From assembly GCF_035046485.1 (NCBI RefSeq), contig NC_085138.1, positions 341,260,263 to 341,324,262 on the forward strand: a stretch of 64,000 nucleotides of DNA, in the 5' to 3' direction. The position numbers and the translations under genes are program-made. Below are positions 21,185 through 33,100 of this stretch, piece after piece. The notes under the pieces were generated by a model that was given only the letters and a program-made list of their open reading frames with translations, ran no database searches and was not told the origin of the DNA. Position 1 is the first letter of the stretch; every line of letters starts with the position of its first letter. Source of the stretch: Aedes albopictus (Eukaryota > Arthropoda > Insecta > Diptera > Culicidae).

Positions 21185-23248
21185 ATAAACAAATAAACAA
21201 ATAAACAAATAAACAAATAAACAAATAAACAAATAAACAAATAAACAAATAAACAAATAAACAAATAAACAAATAAACAAATAAACAAATAAACAAATAA
21301 ACAAATAAACAAATAAACAAATAAACAAATAAACAAATAAACAAATAAACAAATAAACAAATAAACAAATAAACAAATAAACAAATAAACAAATAAACAA
21401 ATAAACAAATAAACAAATAAACAAATAAACAAATAAACAAATAAAAAAATAAACAAATAAACAAATAAACAAATAAACAAATAAACAAATAAACAAATAA
21501 ACAAATAAACAAATAAACAAATAAACAAATAAACAAATAAACAAATAAACAAATAAACAAATAAACAAATAAACAAATAAACAAATAAACAAATAAACAA
21601 ATAAACAAATAAACAAATAAACAAATAAACAAATAAACAAATAAACAAATAAACAAATAAACAAATAAACAAATAAACAAATAAACAAATAAACAAATAA
21701 ACAAATAAACAAATAAACAAATAAACAAATAAACAAATAAACAAATAAACAAATAAACAAATAAACAAATAAACAAATAAACAAATAAACAAATAAACAA
21801 ATAAACAAATAAACAAATAAACAAATAAACAAATAAACAAATAAACAAATAAACAAATAAACAAATAAACAAATAAACAAATAAACAAATAAACAAATAA
21901 ACAAATAAACAAATAAACAAATAAACAAATAAACAAATAAACAAATAAACAAATAAACAAATAAACAAATAAACAAATAAACAAATAAACAAATAAACAA
22001 ATAAACAAATAAACAAATAAACAAATAAACAAATAAACAAATAAACAAATAAACAAACAAACAAATAAACAAATAAACAAATAAACAAATAAACAAATAA
22101 ACAAATAAACAAATAAACAAATAAACAAATAAACAAATAAACAAATAAACAAATAAACAAATAAACAAATAAACAAATAAACAAATAAACAAATAAACAA
22201 ATAAACAAATAAACAAATAAACAAATAAACAAATAAACAAATAAACAAATAAACAAATAAACAAATAAACAAATAAACAAATAAACAAATAAACAAATAA
22301 ACAAATAAACAAATAAACAAATAAACAAATAAACAAATAAACAAATAAACAAATAAACAAATAAACAAATAAACAAATAAACAAATAAACAAATAAACAA
22401 ATAAACAAATAAACAAATAAACAAATAAACAAATAAACAAATAAACAAATAAACAAATAAACAAATAAACAAATAAACAAATAAACAAATAAACAAATAA
22501 ACAAATAAACAAACAAACAAATAAACAAATAAACAAATAAACAAATAAACAAATAAACAAATAAACAAATAAACAAATAAACAAATAAACAAATAAACAA
22601 ATAAACAAATAAACAAATAAACAAATAAACAAATAAACAAATAAACAAATAAACAAATAAACAAATAAACAAATAAACAAATAAACAAATAAACAAATAA
22701 ACAAATAAACAAATAAACAAATAAACAAATAAACAAATAAACAAATAAACAAATAAACAAATAAACAAATAAACAAATAAACAAATAAACAAATAAACAA
22801 ATAAACAAATAAACAAATAAACAAATAAACAAATAAACAAATAAACAAATAAACAAATAAACAAATAAACAAATAAACAAATAAACAAATAAACAAATAA
22901 ACAAATAAACAAATAAACAAATAAACAAATAAACAAATAAACAAATAAACAAATAAACAAATAAACAAATAAACAAATAAACAAATAAACAAATAAACAA
23001 ATAAACAAATAAACAAATAAACAAATAAACAAATAAACAAATAAACAAATAAACAAATAAACAAATAAACAAATAAACAAATAAACAAATAAACAAATAA
23101 ACAAATAAACAAATAAACAAATAAACAAATAAACAAATAAACAAATAAACAAATAAACAAATAAACAAATAAACAAATAAACAAATAAACAAATAAACAA
23201 ATAAACAAATAAACAAATAAACAAATAAACAAATAAACAAACAAACAA
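21185..23248 (+). repeat. (AAATAAAC)n array, ~258 copies, nearly pure
   Basis: About 2.06 kb of the octanucleotide AAATAAAC. Only three interior substitutions are visible, at 21446 (C to A), 22058 and 22514 (T to C), with another at 23242 near the edge. The plus strand has no G at all from 21167 to 23270. Because 8 bp is not a multiple of three, all three minus-strand frames are open and read the same eight-residue repeat (Phe-Ile-Cys-Leu-Phe-Val-Tyr-Leu). The predicted 688-826-residue proteins are not genes. Confidence 0.97.
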
Positions 23249-23670
23249 TTAAATAAATAAATAAACAAATGAACAAACAAATGAGTTAGTGAATAAATAA
23301 ATGAAAAAAATGAACTAAATAATAAATTAATAATAATAATAAAATAATAATAAATAAATAAATAAATGCAAACAAATGTTAAAAATAAAATGAATAAAAA
23401 AATGCAAAAATGAATAAATATGAATAAATAAATAAATAAACAAATAAATGTGAATAACAAAATAAACGTACAAATCGATATATAAATATACAAAAATATA
23501 AATAAATAAATAAAAAGTTATTTACATATTAATGAATGAAAAAATAAATAAATAAATAAATAATTAAAAAATCAATAAATAAATAAATTGATAAATAAAA
23601 AAAAACAAAAAATTAGTTAATGAATAAATAAATCAACAAATGAATAAAAAAATAAATAGATAATTAAAAA
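23249..23670 (+). repeat. Degenerate (AAAT)n tail of the octanucleotide array
   Basis: AATAAATAAATG/AATAAATAA runs become irregular, as expected for an older, decayed flank of the array. Confidence 0.8.
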
Positions 23671-24620
23671 TATAATCTTTTTTCTCCTGGATTTTTTCAG
23701 AAATTTCATCTGAATTCTTCTATAGATTCTGTCCTGAAGTTTCAAGAGAATTTGTTAATTGTTAATGATATTTTCAATTCGAGATTTTCCCACTTAGATT
23801 TCTGCTAGAGATTTCATCCATGAATCTTTTTTGCTTTTCAAGGATTATTTCTGTATTTTTAAAGTAATTTCTCCAAGCATTGTACTTAGAAATTCTAAAT
23901 TTTCCTATAGATTTCTTACGGTATTTTAGGAGGAAACTCCTTGAAATTTTTGGAGGATTTCTCTTGAAATTCTTCAACGCATTATTAATAAAAAACTTTT
24001 TTGTAATTCTCCAGGAACTCTATCAGGATTTTTTTTTTGGAATACTTATACCAATTTTCATGCAAATTTTCCAGGAATTCCTTTGGAATTTCTTTCACAT
24101 ACTCTTTTCGGAATTCTCCAAAATTGTTTAGTGAAATCTCCTGGAACTTTATCAGAAATTTTACCTCAGAAAATTTCCAGGGTTTCTTTTTTAAATTCTT
24201 CCTGTTATTTATCCTGATGTCTCCTATGGATTTCTTGCAAAATTTTGCTTCCGTAAATTTTCAAAGTGATTTCTCGCGAAATTCTTCATGACATTCCTGT
24301 CGGAATTATTCCAAGTAATTCTTTCTGAATCTTTCTAGGTATTGTTCCCGAAATCCTTAAAAGGAGTTCTCTAAGTATTTTTAATTATTTTTCTTCCATT
24401 AGATTTCTCTCGGAATTTTTCCAGAGATTCTTTCCGGTATTTTTCCGAGTGTTTCTTATATAGCCTCCGTAATTCTTCCAGAGACTTCTCTTGTAATTGT
24501 TTTACGGATTCCCTGCAGAAATTTTCTAAACATGTATTCCGGAATTGTCCAAGAGGTTTCTTATAGATTTTTTTCAAGTGATTCAATCCCGAAGATCCTT
24601 CAAGAAACACTTGGCTTCTC

Positions 24621-24760
24621 AAGAAGTTCTCCCGGATCATTTTTATTGGAGTCAAGTGAAACTTACCATTGATATGAGGAGTGAATAGAGCTGATACTGC
24701 TGAAGCGGTAAGCGCACGGGTATTTCGGGGATTCTTCTTGGGAATCCTTTCCCCTTTCTA
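24621..24760 (+). repeat. Left arm of a 140-bp inverted pair in the minisatellite
   Basis: It contains CCCGGATCATTTTTATTGGA, GTCAAGTGAAACTTACC and TGCTGAAGCGGTAAGCGCAC, and ends CCTTTCCCCTTTCTA. The reverse complement is at 29167-29303, at high identity. GCTGAAGCGGTAAGCGC resembles the 5' head of a tRNA-like SINE. Confidence 0.85.
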
Positions 24761-27700
24761 AAATGATATCCCCCTGGAAATCTTTCAAGGATTTCTCCTG
24801 GAATTTCTTCGGTAATTCATCCTGGAATTCCTTCATTGATTCCTCCTGAATTTCCATCGAAATTCCAGTAGGAATCTCCGAACGAATTCTAGGAGGAATT
24901 TGCGAAGGAATTCACGAACGAATCAGGAGGATTTCCTAAAAAAAAGTTCTAGAGAAATCCTCCAAGGAATATCCGAAGAAGAAAAATCCCCGAATGGGGA
25001 TCCAAGGGGAATCTTTGCAGAAAGATTTCAAGGAAGAATGCACGAAGAATTTTCAGGAGGCAACCCCTATTGAATTTCAGGAGAAATCTCCGAAGGATTT
25101 CTGGGAGTAGTCCCGTAGGTATTCAAGGATATATCCCCGGATATATCCAGTTGAAATCCCCGAACTTATTCAAGAAGAAATTCCCGAAGGACTTCTAGAT
25201 GTAGTCCTCGATGGAAGATCAGAAGAAATCCCCAAAGGAATTCCAGTAGGAATCTCTGAAAAATTTCTAGGGGAATTCCCAGAAATATCCTCGAATAATC
25301 CCCGGAGAATTTTCAGGAGGAATCCCCGAAGAATTTTAAGGAGGCATCCCGAATGAATTCCAAGAGAAATCTCCGAACGAATTCCGGAAGGAATTCCAGA
25401 ATAAATCCTCAAGGGATTAAAGGACCATTTCCCTAAAGAATTCCAGGAAGAACTCTCGAGGGAACTACAGGAAGAATCTCAAAGATCTCCAGCAGGAATC
25501 ACCAAAGAAAATTTTCTAATGAATTTGATGAGGAATTCCCAAAAGATTTCTAGTGATTTCTGCTGGAATTCTTTGAGATTCTTTTTGTATTTCTTCGAGG
25601 GTTCATCCCGGAATTTGCTCCTTCGGACATGGCTTCTTGAACTCCAACGAGAATTCCTCCTGGAATTTCTTCGGGGATTCCTCCTGGAATTACTTTAAGG
25701 AATACTCCTGAAACTCCATGAGGAATTCTTTCGGGGATTCCTCCTGGTATTCTAACAGCGACTACTTCTAGAATTTCTTAGGGTATTCATCTTGGAATTC
25801 CAGGAAATCCTTCTAGAAATCATTCGGGAATAACTCCTGGAATTTCTTCGGGGACTACAACTAATAGTCCTTTTGGGATTCCTTCTGAAATTCTTGTGGA
25901 TATTCATCCTAGAATTCGTTCGAGGATTCCTTCTGAAATTGATTGAGATTCTTCCTGTAGTTTCTTCGAGGGTTCTCCCTGGAATTGCTTCGGGATGGAT
26001 ACTAGAGTTCCGTCGGGGATTGCACCTGGCATTCGATTAGGGATTCTTTCTTGGAATTCTTTTGGGTAATCTTCCTGAAATTTCTTCGGGGACTACTTCT
26101 GAAAATTCTCTCGGAAATTTCCGGGGGCTCTTCTTGTAATACTTTCAGGGACGCCTCCTGAAAATTCTTCGGAGATTTCTCCTGGAAATCTTTCAAGGAT
26201 TCCTCATGGAATTCGTTCGGGGCTTTCTTTTGAAATTTCTTTCTGGAGTGGCTTCAGGGAATCCCTGAAATCCTGGAATTTCCTGGAATTCCGTTTGGGA
26301 TTCCTACTGAAATTCATTCGAGGACTGCTCCTGGACTTCCTTTGGAGATTACTTCCGGAAATTTCTCCTCTAATTCGTTTGGGGGATTGTTCCTGGAATT
26401 CTTTCGGGGATTCCTACATGAACTTCTTCGAGGATTCTCCCTGATGAAAGATTCCCCCTGAATCCCCGTTCGGGGACTTTTCTTGAAAATCCTCCGGGGA
26501 TTTCAACTGGAATTTCTGCAAGGATTCCTTCTGGAATTCTTTCGAAGATTTCTCCTGGACCTTCTTCAACAAGTCCTTCTGGAATTCGATCGGGGATTCC
26601 TCCTGGAATTCTATCGAGGACTACTTCTGGAAGCCCTTCGAAGATTCTTTCTGGATTTCCTTCTGGGTATCTTCCTGGAATTCCAGAAGGATTTCCTGGA
26701 GATGGTCCAGGAGAAATCCTCAAACGAATTCCCGTAGGAATCCCTGCAGAAATTCCAGTAGGAATCCCCGAAGGATTTCCAAGAAAAGTCCCAGAACGGA
26801 GATCCTGGGGAAAGCTTTCATCAGCAGGCATCCCGGAAGAAATTTATGTAGGAATCCCCGAAAGAATTCCAGGAACAATCCTCCGAACGAAATTGATGAG
26901 AAATTCCCGTAAGAACTCCAGGAAGAATTCCCGAAGGACTTTCAGGAGTATTCCTTGATGGAATTTCAGGAGGAATCCCTGAAGAAAATTCTGAAGGAAT
27001 CCCCGAAGGAAGTCCAGGAGGAGTCCTCGAATAAATTTCAGAAGGAATCCCAAAAAGAATTCCAGGAAATTCCAGGATTTTAGGGATTCCCTGAAGTCAT
27101 CCCAGGAGAAAATTTTGGGAGGAATCTCCAAAGAATTTTCAAAAAAAATCCCAAAGAATTTTCAAAAGAAATCCTTGAACGAATTCCACGAGGAATCCTT
27201 AAAAGATTTCCAGGAAGAGTCCCCGAAGAATTTTCAGGAGGCATCCCCGAAAAAATTACAAGCGGAATCCCTGAAGATTTCCAGGAGGATTTCCAGAAGT
27301 AATCCCCGAAGAAATTTTAGGATGATTCCCCGAAAGAATTTCAGGAGGAATTCCACAAAGAATTCCAAGAAAGAATCCATTGGCAAATTCCAGGTGCAAT
27401 TCCCGACGTAACTCCAGGAACAATCCCGAAGGAATTCCAGGAATAACCCTCGAAGAATCTACAGGAAGAATCTCAAAGAATTTCAGCAGGAATCCCCAAA
27501 GGAATTGCAGAAGAAATCTCCGAACGAATTCCAGGAGGAACCCAAGAAGGAATTCCAGGACATCCTAGAAAGAATTCTTGAACGAATTCTTGGAGGAATA
27601 TCCACAGGAATTCCATGAGAAATCCCAAAAGGACTATTAGTTGTAGTCCCCGAAGAAATTCCAGGAGGGATTTCCGAATGATTTTCAGAACGATTTCCTG

Positions 27701-29166
27701 GAGTTCCAAGATGAATACCAGAAGGAATTCCAGAAGTAGTCGCTGTTGGAATTCCAGGAGGAATCTCCGAAAGAATTCCCCATGGAGTTTCAGGAGTATT
27801 CCTTTATAGAATTCCAGGAGAAATCCCCGAAGAAATTCTTGGAGGAATCCTCGAAGGAGTTCCATAAACCATCTGCGAAAGAGCAAATTCCGGGATGAAC
27901 ACTAGAAGAAATACAGGAAGAATCTCAAAGAACTCCAGCAGAAGTCACCAAAGGAATTCCAAAGAAAACTTGATGAGGAATCCCCTAAAGATTTCTAGGA
28001 GGAATCATAAAAGGACATACAGTGGTTAATTCTCGCAAGAGTTCCAGGAGGAATCCTCAAAGGAATTCCAGAAGCAATCACTAAAGGAATTCCTTGAGGA
28101 ATTCTCGATGGGAGTGCAGGAGGAATCCTTGAAAGAGTTTCAGGCAAAATCTTCGAAGAAATTCCAGGAGGAATCCTCGAAGGGAATCCAGGATGAACCC
28201 CCCAAGGAAATCCAGGAGGAATCCCCGAAGGAATCCTTGAAGGAATTCCAAGAGGAATCCTCGAAAGGATTTCAGAGGGAATCTTTCCAGAAAAGGGAAA
28301 GGATTTGCATGAGGAATTCCCGAAGGAATTCCAAAAGCAATCTCCTAAGGAATTCCATTTCTAGAATTTCTTCGAAGATTTCTCCTGGAATTACTTCAGG
28401 GATTCCTCCTGGACTTCCATTGAGAATTCATCATGGAATAACTTTGGGGATTGCATCTGGAATTCTTTCAAGGATTCCTCTTGGAACTCTTTCGAGATTC
28501 TCCCCACCCCCAAGGTCTTTTTAAGATTCCTTCTAGAAATCTTTTGGGGATTCCTCATCGTATTCCTTAGAAAAATTTCTTTGGAATTCCTTTGGAGATT
28601 CTTTCTAGAATTCTTTGAGATTCTTCCTGCATTTCTTCGAGGGTTGTTTCTGGAGTTTCTTCAGTGATTAACTCCTGGAGATCCTTCGAGGATGGTTTCT
28701 AGAACTGCTTCGAGGATTCCTTCAGGTTTTTCCCTGAATACTCTCCCAACTCCTTTGGGAATTCTTCCTGGAATTTTAACAGCGACTACATCTTGAATTC
28801 CTTCGGAGATTCATCCTGGAGTTCGCCCAGAGATTCTTCTTCGGAATTCCTTCGATGATTGATCCTGAAATTCCTTTGTGGATTCCTCCTGGAATTCTTT
28901 CGGGGAATCGTCCTGAAATTTCTTAGGGGGCTACTTCTGGAATTCCTCCTGAAATTTGTTCGGCGATTCCTCCTGGAATTTCTTAGAGGATGCCTCCCAA
29001 AAATTCTTCGGGGATTCCTCCTGGAAATCCTGTCCTGTCCTGTCCTGTCATGAGATCAAGGAGCAATCCCCTAAAGAACTTCAAGAGGAATCCCCGAAGG
29101 AATTCCAGGACGAAGCCCCGAAGGAAATCCAGGAGTAATCCTTGAAGGATTTCATGGGGAGATCTT

Positions 29167-29303
29167 TCTAGAAAGGGGAAAGGATTTCCAAGAAAAATCC
29201 TCGAAATACCCGCGCGCTTACCGCTTCAGCAATATCAGGTGTTTTCACTCTTCATAGGCATGGTGAGTTTCACTTGACTCCAATAGAAATGATCCGGGAG
29301 AAA
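29167..29303 (-). repeat. Right arm of the 140-bp inverted pair
   Basis: Reverse complement of 24621-24760 (TAGAAAGGGGAAAGGAT, GCGCGCTTACCGCTTCAGCA, GTTTCACTTGACTCCAATA). The midpoint of the pair is 26962. Two strand switches in the satellite are also symmetric about it (24850/29055 and 25555/28370). Confidence 0.85.
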
Positions 29304-30699
29304 TCCTTGAATTCCGAAAAGATTATGTGAATGAAATTCAATAGAAATAATCCCTGAGAAGTATATCTGAATGAAATCTCTAGCAGAACTCTAAGTGGGA
29401 AAATCTCGAATCTTCTTCTGGAATTCCTGCGGATATTCCTCCTAGAATTCGTTCCGGGATTGCCTTCGGAATTCCTTTGGGGATTCCTGCTGAAAATCTT
29501 TGAGATTATACTTGGAATTCTTGGAATTCCTTCGGGATTGCTCCTGGCTAGGGATTCTTTCTTGGAATTCATTCAGGGACTCCTCCTGTCCTTCGGTGAT
29601 TCCTTCTGAAATTCTTTCAGGGAATCGTCCTTAAATTTTTTCGGGGTTTACTTCTGGAATTCCCCCTGCAAATCTTTCAAAGATTCCTCATGGAATTCGT
29701 TTGGAGATATCTCTTGAAAATCCTTCGGGGATTCCTCCTGGAATTCCTGTTGGGATTCCTCCTGTAATATATTCGAGGATTTCTCCTGGACTTAATTCAG
29801 GAAATCGTCCAAAAATTTCCTTCGGGGTTTTTAGAATTTCTGCCGGAATTCTCTGAGATTCTTCCTTGAATTCCTACGAGAATATGTCCTGGAATCCTAA
29901 CAGGGACTCCTCCTAGAAATCCTTCGGGGGTTCCTCCTGAAAATCTTCCGGGCAATCCTAAGTCTAATACCGCCGCCGTCGCTGAAAGTTGCCACCGGCG
30001 GACCAGAAATCTAAACATGCAAAAAATCCAAGGATTCTTCTGGGAATTCTTCCTTTTATTTATTTCGGATTTCTTCCATGGTTTTCTTGCAAATTTCAAG
30101 ACTTTCTTTGGGAATATCCTTTTGAGATTTCGTTTGGATTTCTTCTGGATATTCGTCCCGGGAGTATCCCAAGGATTTCTCCCAAAATAAAAATAAATTC
30201 TTTCCAGAATTTTTACAAGAAACTCTCTTCGGAATCCTCCCAGAATTCTTTCAGGAAATTCTTCCCGTGATTTTTTCGAAATTCTTATAGAAATTTTTCT
30301 TGGAATCCTTCCAAGGATTTCTTCCAATACTTTCCCTTGGATTATTACTGAGATTCTTCCAAGGATTCCTTTAGCTTTTTTTCATGAATTTTCAGAGCTT
30401 TTTATTTATTTATTTTTTTGAGAAAAGGATTCATTCAATATATTTCCCAAAATGTTTCCAGTTTTTTTTTCGGAAATCCAGGGCTTTTTCCAAGAATCAT
30501 TCGAGGCTGTACAGTCCAGGTCGTTGATATTGGGTGTGTCCAATCCAGTGTCCTCAAACAAAAATCAACATACAGTTATTTCACATACAAGAAGCCCAAA
30601 ACAAAAATTGAGGAATTTATCAATGTAACGAAGAACGACAAACAGTTTAACCCTTGAAAAAGGTCAAATGAACAAGGTTTTGAATTTCCTTAGACTGAG

Positions 30700-33100
30700 A
30701 AAGCCAGTTGAAATAATCAATTATTTTCCAGTTGAAATTCATGTCACTATTCCAAAGATTTTCTCAGAAATTCTTCCAGATATTCCTCGGATAGTTCTTT
30801 AGATTTCCTCATAAAATTGATGAAGAAAATATTCTAGGCATGTTCTTCAAATGTTCCCTTGGTTGGTTTCTTGAAAAGATACGACAACAAATTGCTTAAA
30901 CGAATTCTTCTAGGAATGATTCTAAATATTTCCTCTGTAATTCTTCAAAAGATTCAGCTTAAAATTCTTAAAAAGATTCTTCCAGTTATTCCTTTTGAAA
31001 ATCCACAACAAAGTCCTCCAAAGATTCCAGAAAGATTTTTTCGAGCTACTTTCAAAAATCCTCCAGAAATCTTCCTAGGAACTCATATACTGATTCATGC
31101 AACATTTTCATAATAGTTCCCCTACACATTCATCTGAAGCTTCATCTGGGGAATTGCTTATTTTTTCCCAGGAAGTTTTCTAAATATTCTTTCTAGACTT
31201 TCTAGACTTTCTATAAGGGTTTCTTCTAAGATTTCATCAGGAATTCTTTCTGTTGCCCTTTCAAAGATGCTTTCATAAATTCCTTCTGAAATACTTCGTC
31301 CATTCTTCGAGATTCTTCCATAAACTTTCCCGTATCTTCTCTATGAATTCTGAGAATTGCTTCAGACATCCTATCGGAAAATAATCCTGAGAATTATCAT
31401 TATTTCTAAATTTTTAGCTCGGGGCTAGTTCGTCTCCGGGCCCACAGCTTTAATTCCTTGCTAACGAAGAACTTACATTTTGTGAGTATGTCGCAAGTGG
31501 GATTTGAATTCAGGTCCTGGGCGTGATAGTTTCAACTATCATACCAGGTCCACTCTGTCCAGACACTCTAGTAGAGAATTCTCCGTACGGTCCTCAAAAA
31601 GTTTTCCCTGGAATTACTCTAGAGGTTCTTTCATCCCGAAGAAATTTAACAAAACCTTCCTGCAAAGAGTCAATCACGATTTGTTCCAGAAATACTCCCG
31701 AGTAATCCTCCAGAGATTGCTCAACAGATGTTTGCGAATCTCCAAAGAAACTCCTAGAGGTATTTCTGCAAAAATTCAAAGAGGAAATAGTGTAGCGATC
31801 ACATGGACATACTCTTGGAGGTATTCTAAAAAGAACCTTTCGAGAATAATATTGACGATTTTTTAGGTACTTCCTGGAGGAATCTTGAAGAACTCTTTGC
31901 GGAAATTCTGGAAGAATTCTTGTCGAGATCTTTGGAATTAAAATCAAATAAAATCAAACTTTTTGAAATATCTGAAGGAGTTCCTAGAAGGATTTCTGGA
32001 GGAATCCCTATTCCACAAGGAATTTGAATTATTTCTGAAAGTATCGCTTTAGGATTTCCTTGTTGGAGGATTTGTATAAAAAAACTTCTAGAAGAACATT
32101 AATTGCTGGAAAATTTTGAAACAATACCTGGAGGCATTTCAGATGAATCTTCTAAAAAAATTTAGAAAGAAGGACACTCTGGAGCAACTACAGTAGGCAC
32201 TCTTTTCCTGAAGAAAGCTTTCAGAAAACCTCTGAAGAAATCAATGGAGAACTCTTTGGTGGAATCTCCTGATTGAATTCTAGAAGACCCTTTTATGAGC
32301 TTCCGGATGAACCTCTTGAAGAATTATTGGATAACTTAAAGAACTACTGGCGGAATTTCTTGAGTTTTTCCTGAGAGAACTTCTACGGAGGAATCGCTTA
32401 CGAAGTCTCTGGAAGAGTTTCTGGCTGAATCTCTGAGAGAACTCTGAACGAGTTCCTGTGGTGGGAATTTCAGAAGGATATTGAGGGATAGGTGAAAGAA
32501 TTCTTGGAAAAATATTTCCTAGACAATCCTCAGATAAAGCTCTGGATGAATTATATGTTGTTGGAAGAATCTCTGAATAAGTTCTTATAAATGTTTATGA
32601 AGGAATTTCTGAATGTAGCTTGGTAAGAACTTCTTGTAGACTTGTTGGAGGAACTCCTGGAGGACTTTCTGGTAGTACTTTAAAAGGAATTCCTGGTGGT
32701 AGCTCCAAATGAATCATATTGAATCTTTAAAGAATTGCAGAGTATTTCTTTAGTATAGTTTCTAGAAGAATAGAGTTTTGGTATCTCGCTTCAAGAGTTT
32801 CTTGTAGAATCTTTGCAAGAAAACCCTAAAGAGGTACTGGAGAAATTCCTCAAAAATCTCTGGGACAATATTTAGAAAAAGCCGAAAAAATTCTTCGAGG
32901 AATCTCTGGAAGAGACTCTGAGCAAATCTTGGAATAATTAAATGAGATTTTTTTTTAAGAAAATGCATAAGAAAAACTCTAAAAGAACTAACGTGCTAGA
33001 TCTGGAATTCTTGGAGAATCCTGTTGCAGAATCTCTAAAGAAAGCTTTGGGCGACAGTGTTAAAAAAAAACCTGGAGTAATTCCTAGAAAATTGTCTGAA
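30700..33100. repeat. Highly degenerate minisatellite with a SINE
   Basis: AT-rich, decayed versions of the GAATTCTTCC/GGAAGAATTC unit. They are mostly in TTCC orientation to 31400 and in GGAA orientation from about 31870. Between them is an inverted SINE (31408-31555) and a short transition. The frames at 31504-31947 are not genes. Confidence 0.65.
31408..31555 (-). mobile_element. tRNA-derived SINE, inverted and diverged
   Basis: Reverse complement of the family at 18534. TTTTTAGCTCGGGGCTAGTTCGTCTC is the 3' region (written here as 26 bases only by position 31411-31436). ACTTACATTTTGTGAG, GTGGGATTTGAATTCAGGTCC (box B region) and GCGTGATAGTTTCAACTATC follow, and it ends at the head CCAGGTCCAC. 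Box B has decayed to GAATTCAAAT. Confidence 0.7.

Larger units (their letters stand above)
23690..30400. repeat. 12/24-bp minisatellite, main block with strand switches
   Basis: Units are TTCGGGGATTCCTCCTGGAA or its reverse complement. Orientation switches occur near 24850, 25555, 26690, 28370 and 29055, and again before 29400. Unique marker sequence at 24621-24760 recurs inverted at 29167-29303. Translations in all frames (Gly/Ile/Pro/Ser-rich, Lys/Glu/Ser-rich, Leu/Phe-rich) are repeat artefacts. Confidence 0.9.

Noticed and set aside
21013..23493. Predicted 688-826-residue minus-strand proteins of Phe/Ile/Cys/Leu/Val/Tyr repeats
   Set aside because: They are the translation of (AAATAAAC)n, open in all three frames on that strand with the same residues. 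A hydrophobic eight-residue repeat from a microsatellite is not evidence for a gene.
25170..28524. Pro/Gly/Ile/Ser-rich and Lys/Glu/Ser-rich 'proteins' of 60-204 residues here and in the other minisatellite blocks
   Set aside because: Unit lengths of 12 and 24 bp keep every frame open. Both strands give equally good frames, and there is no start, signal or domain logic.
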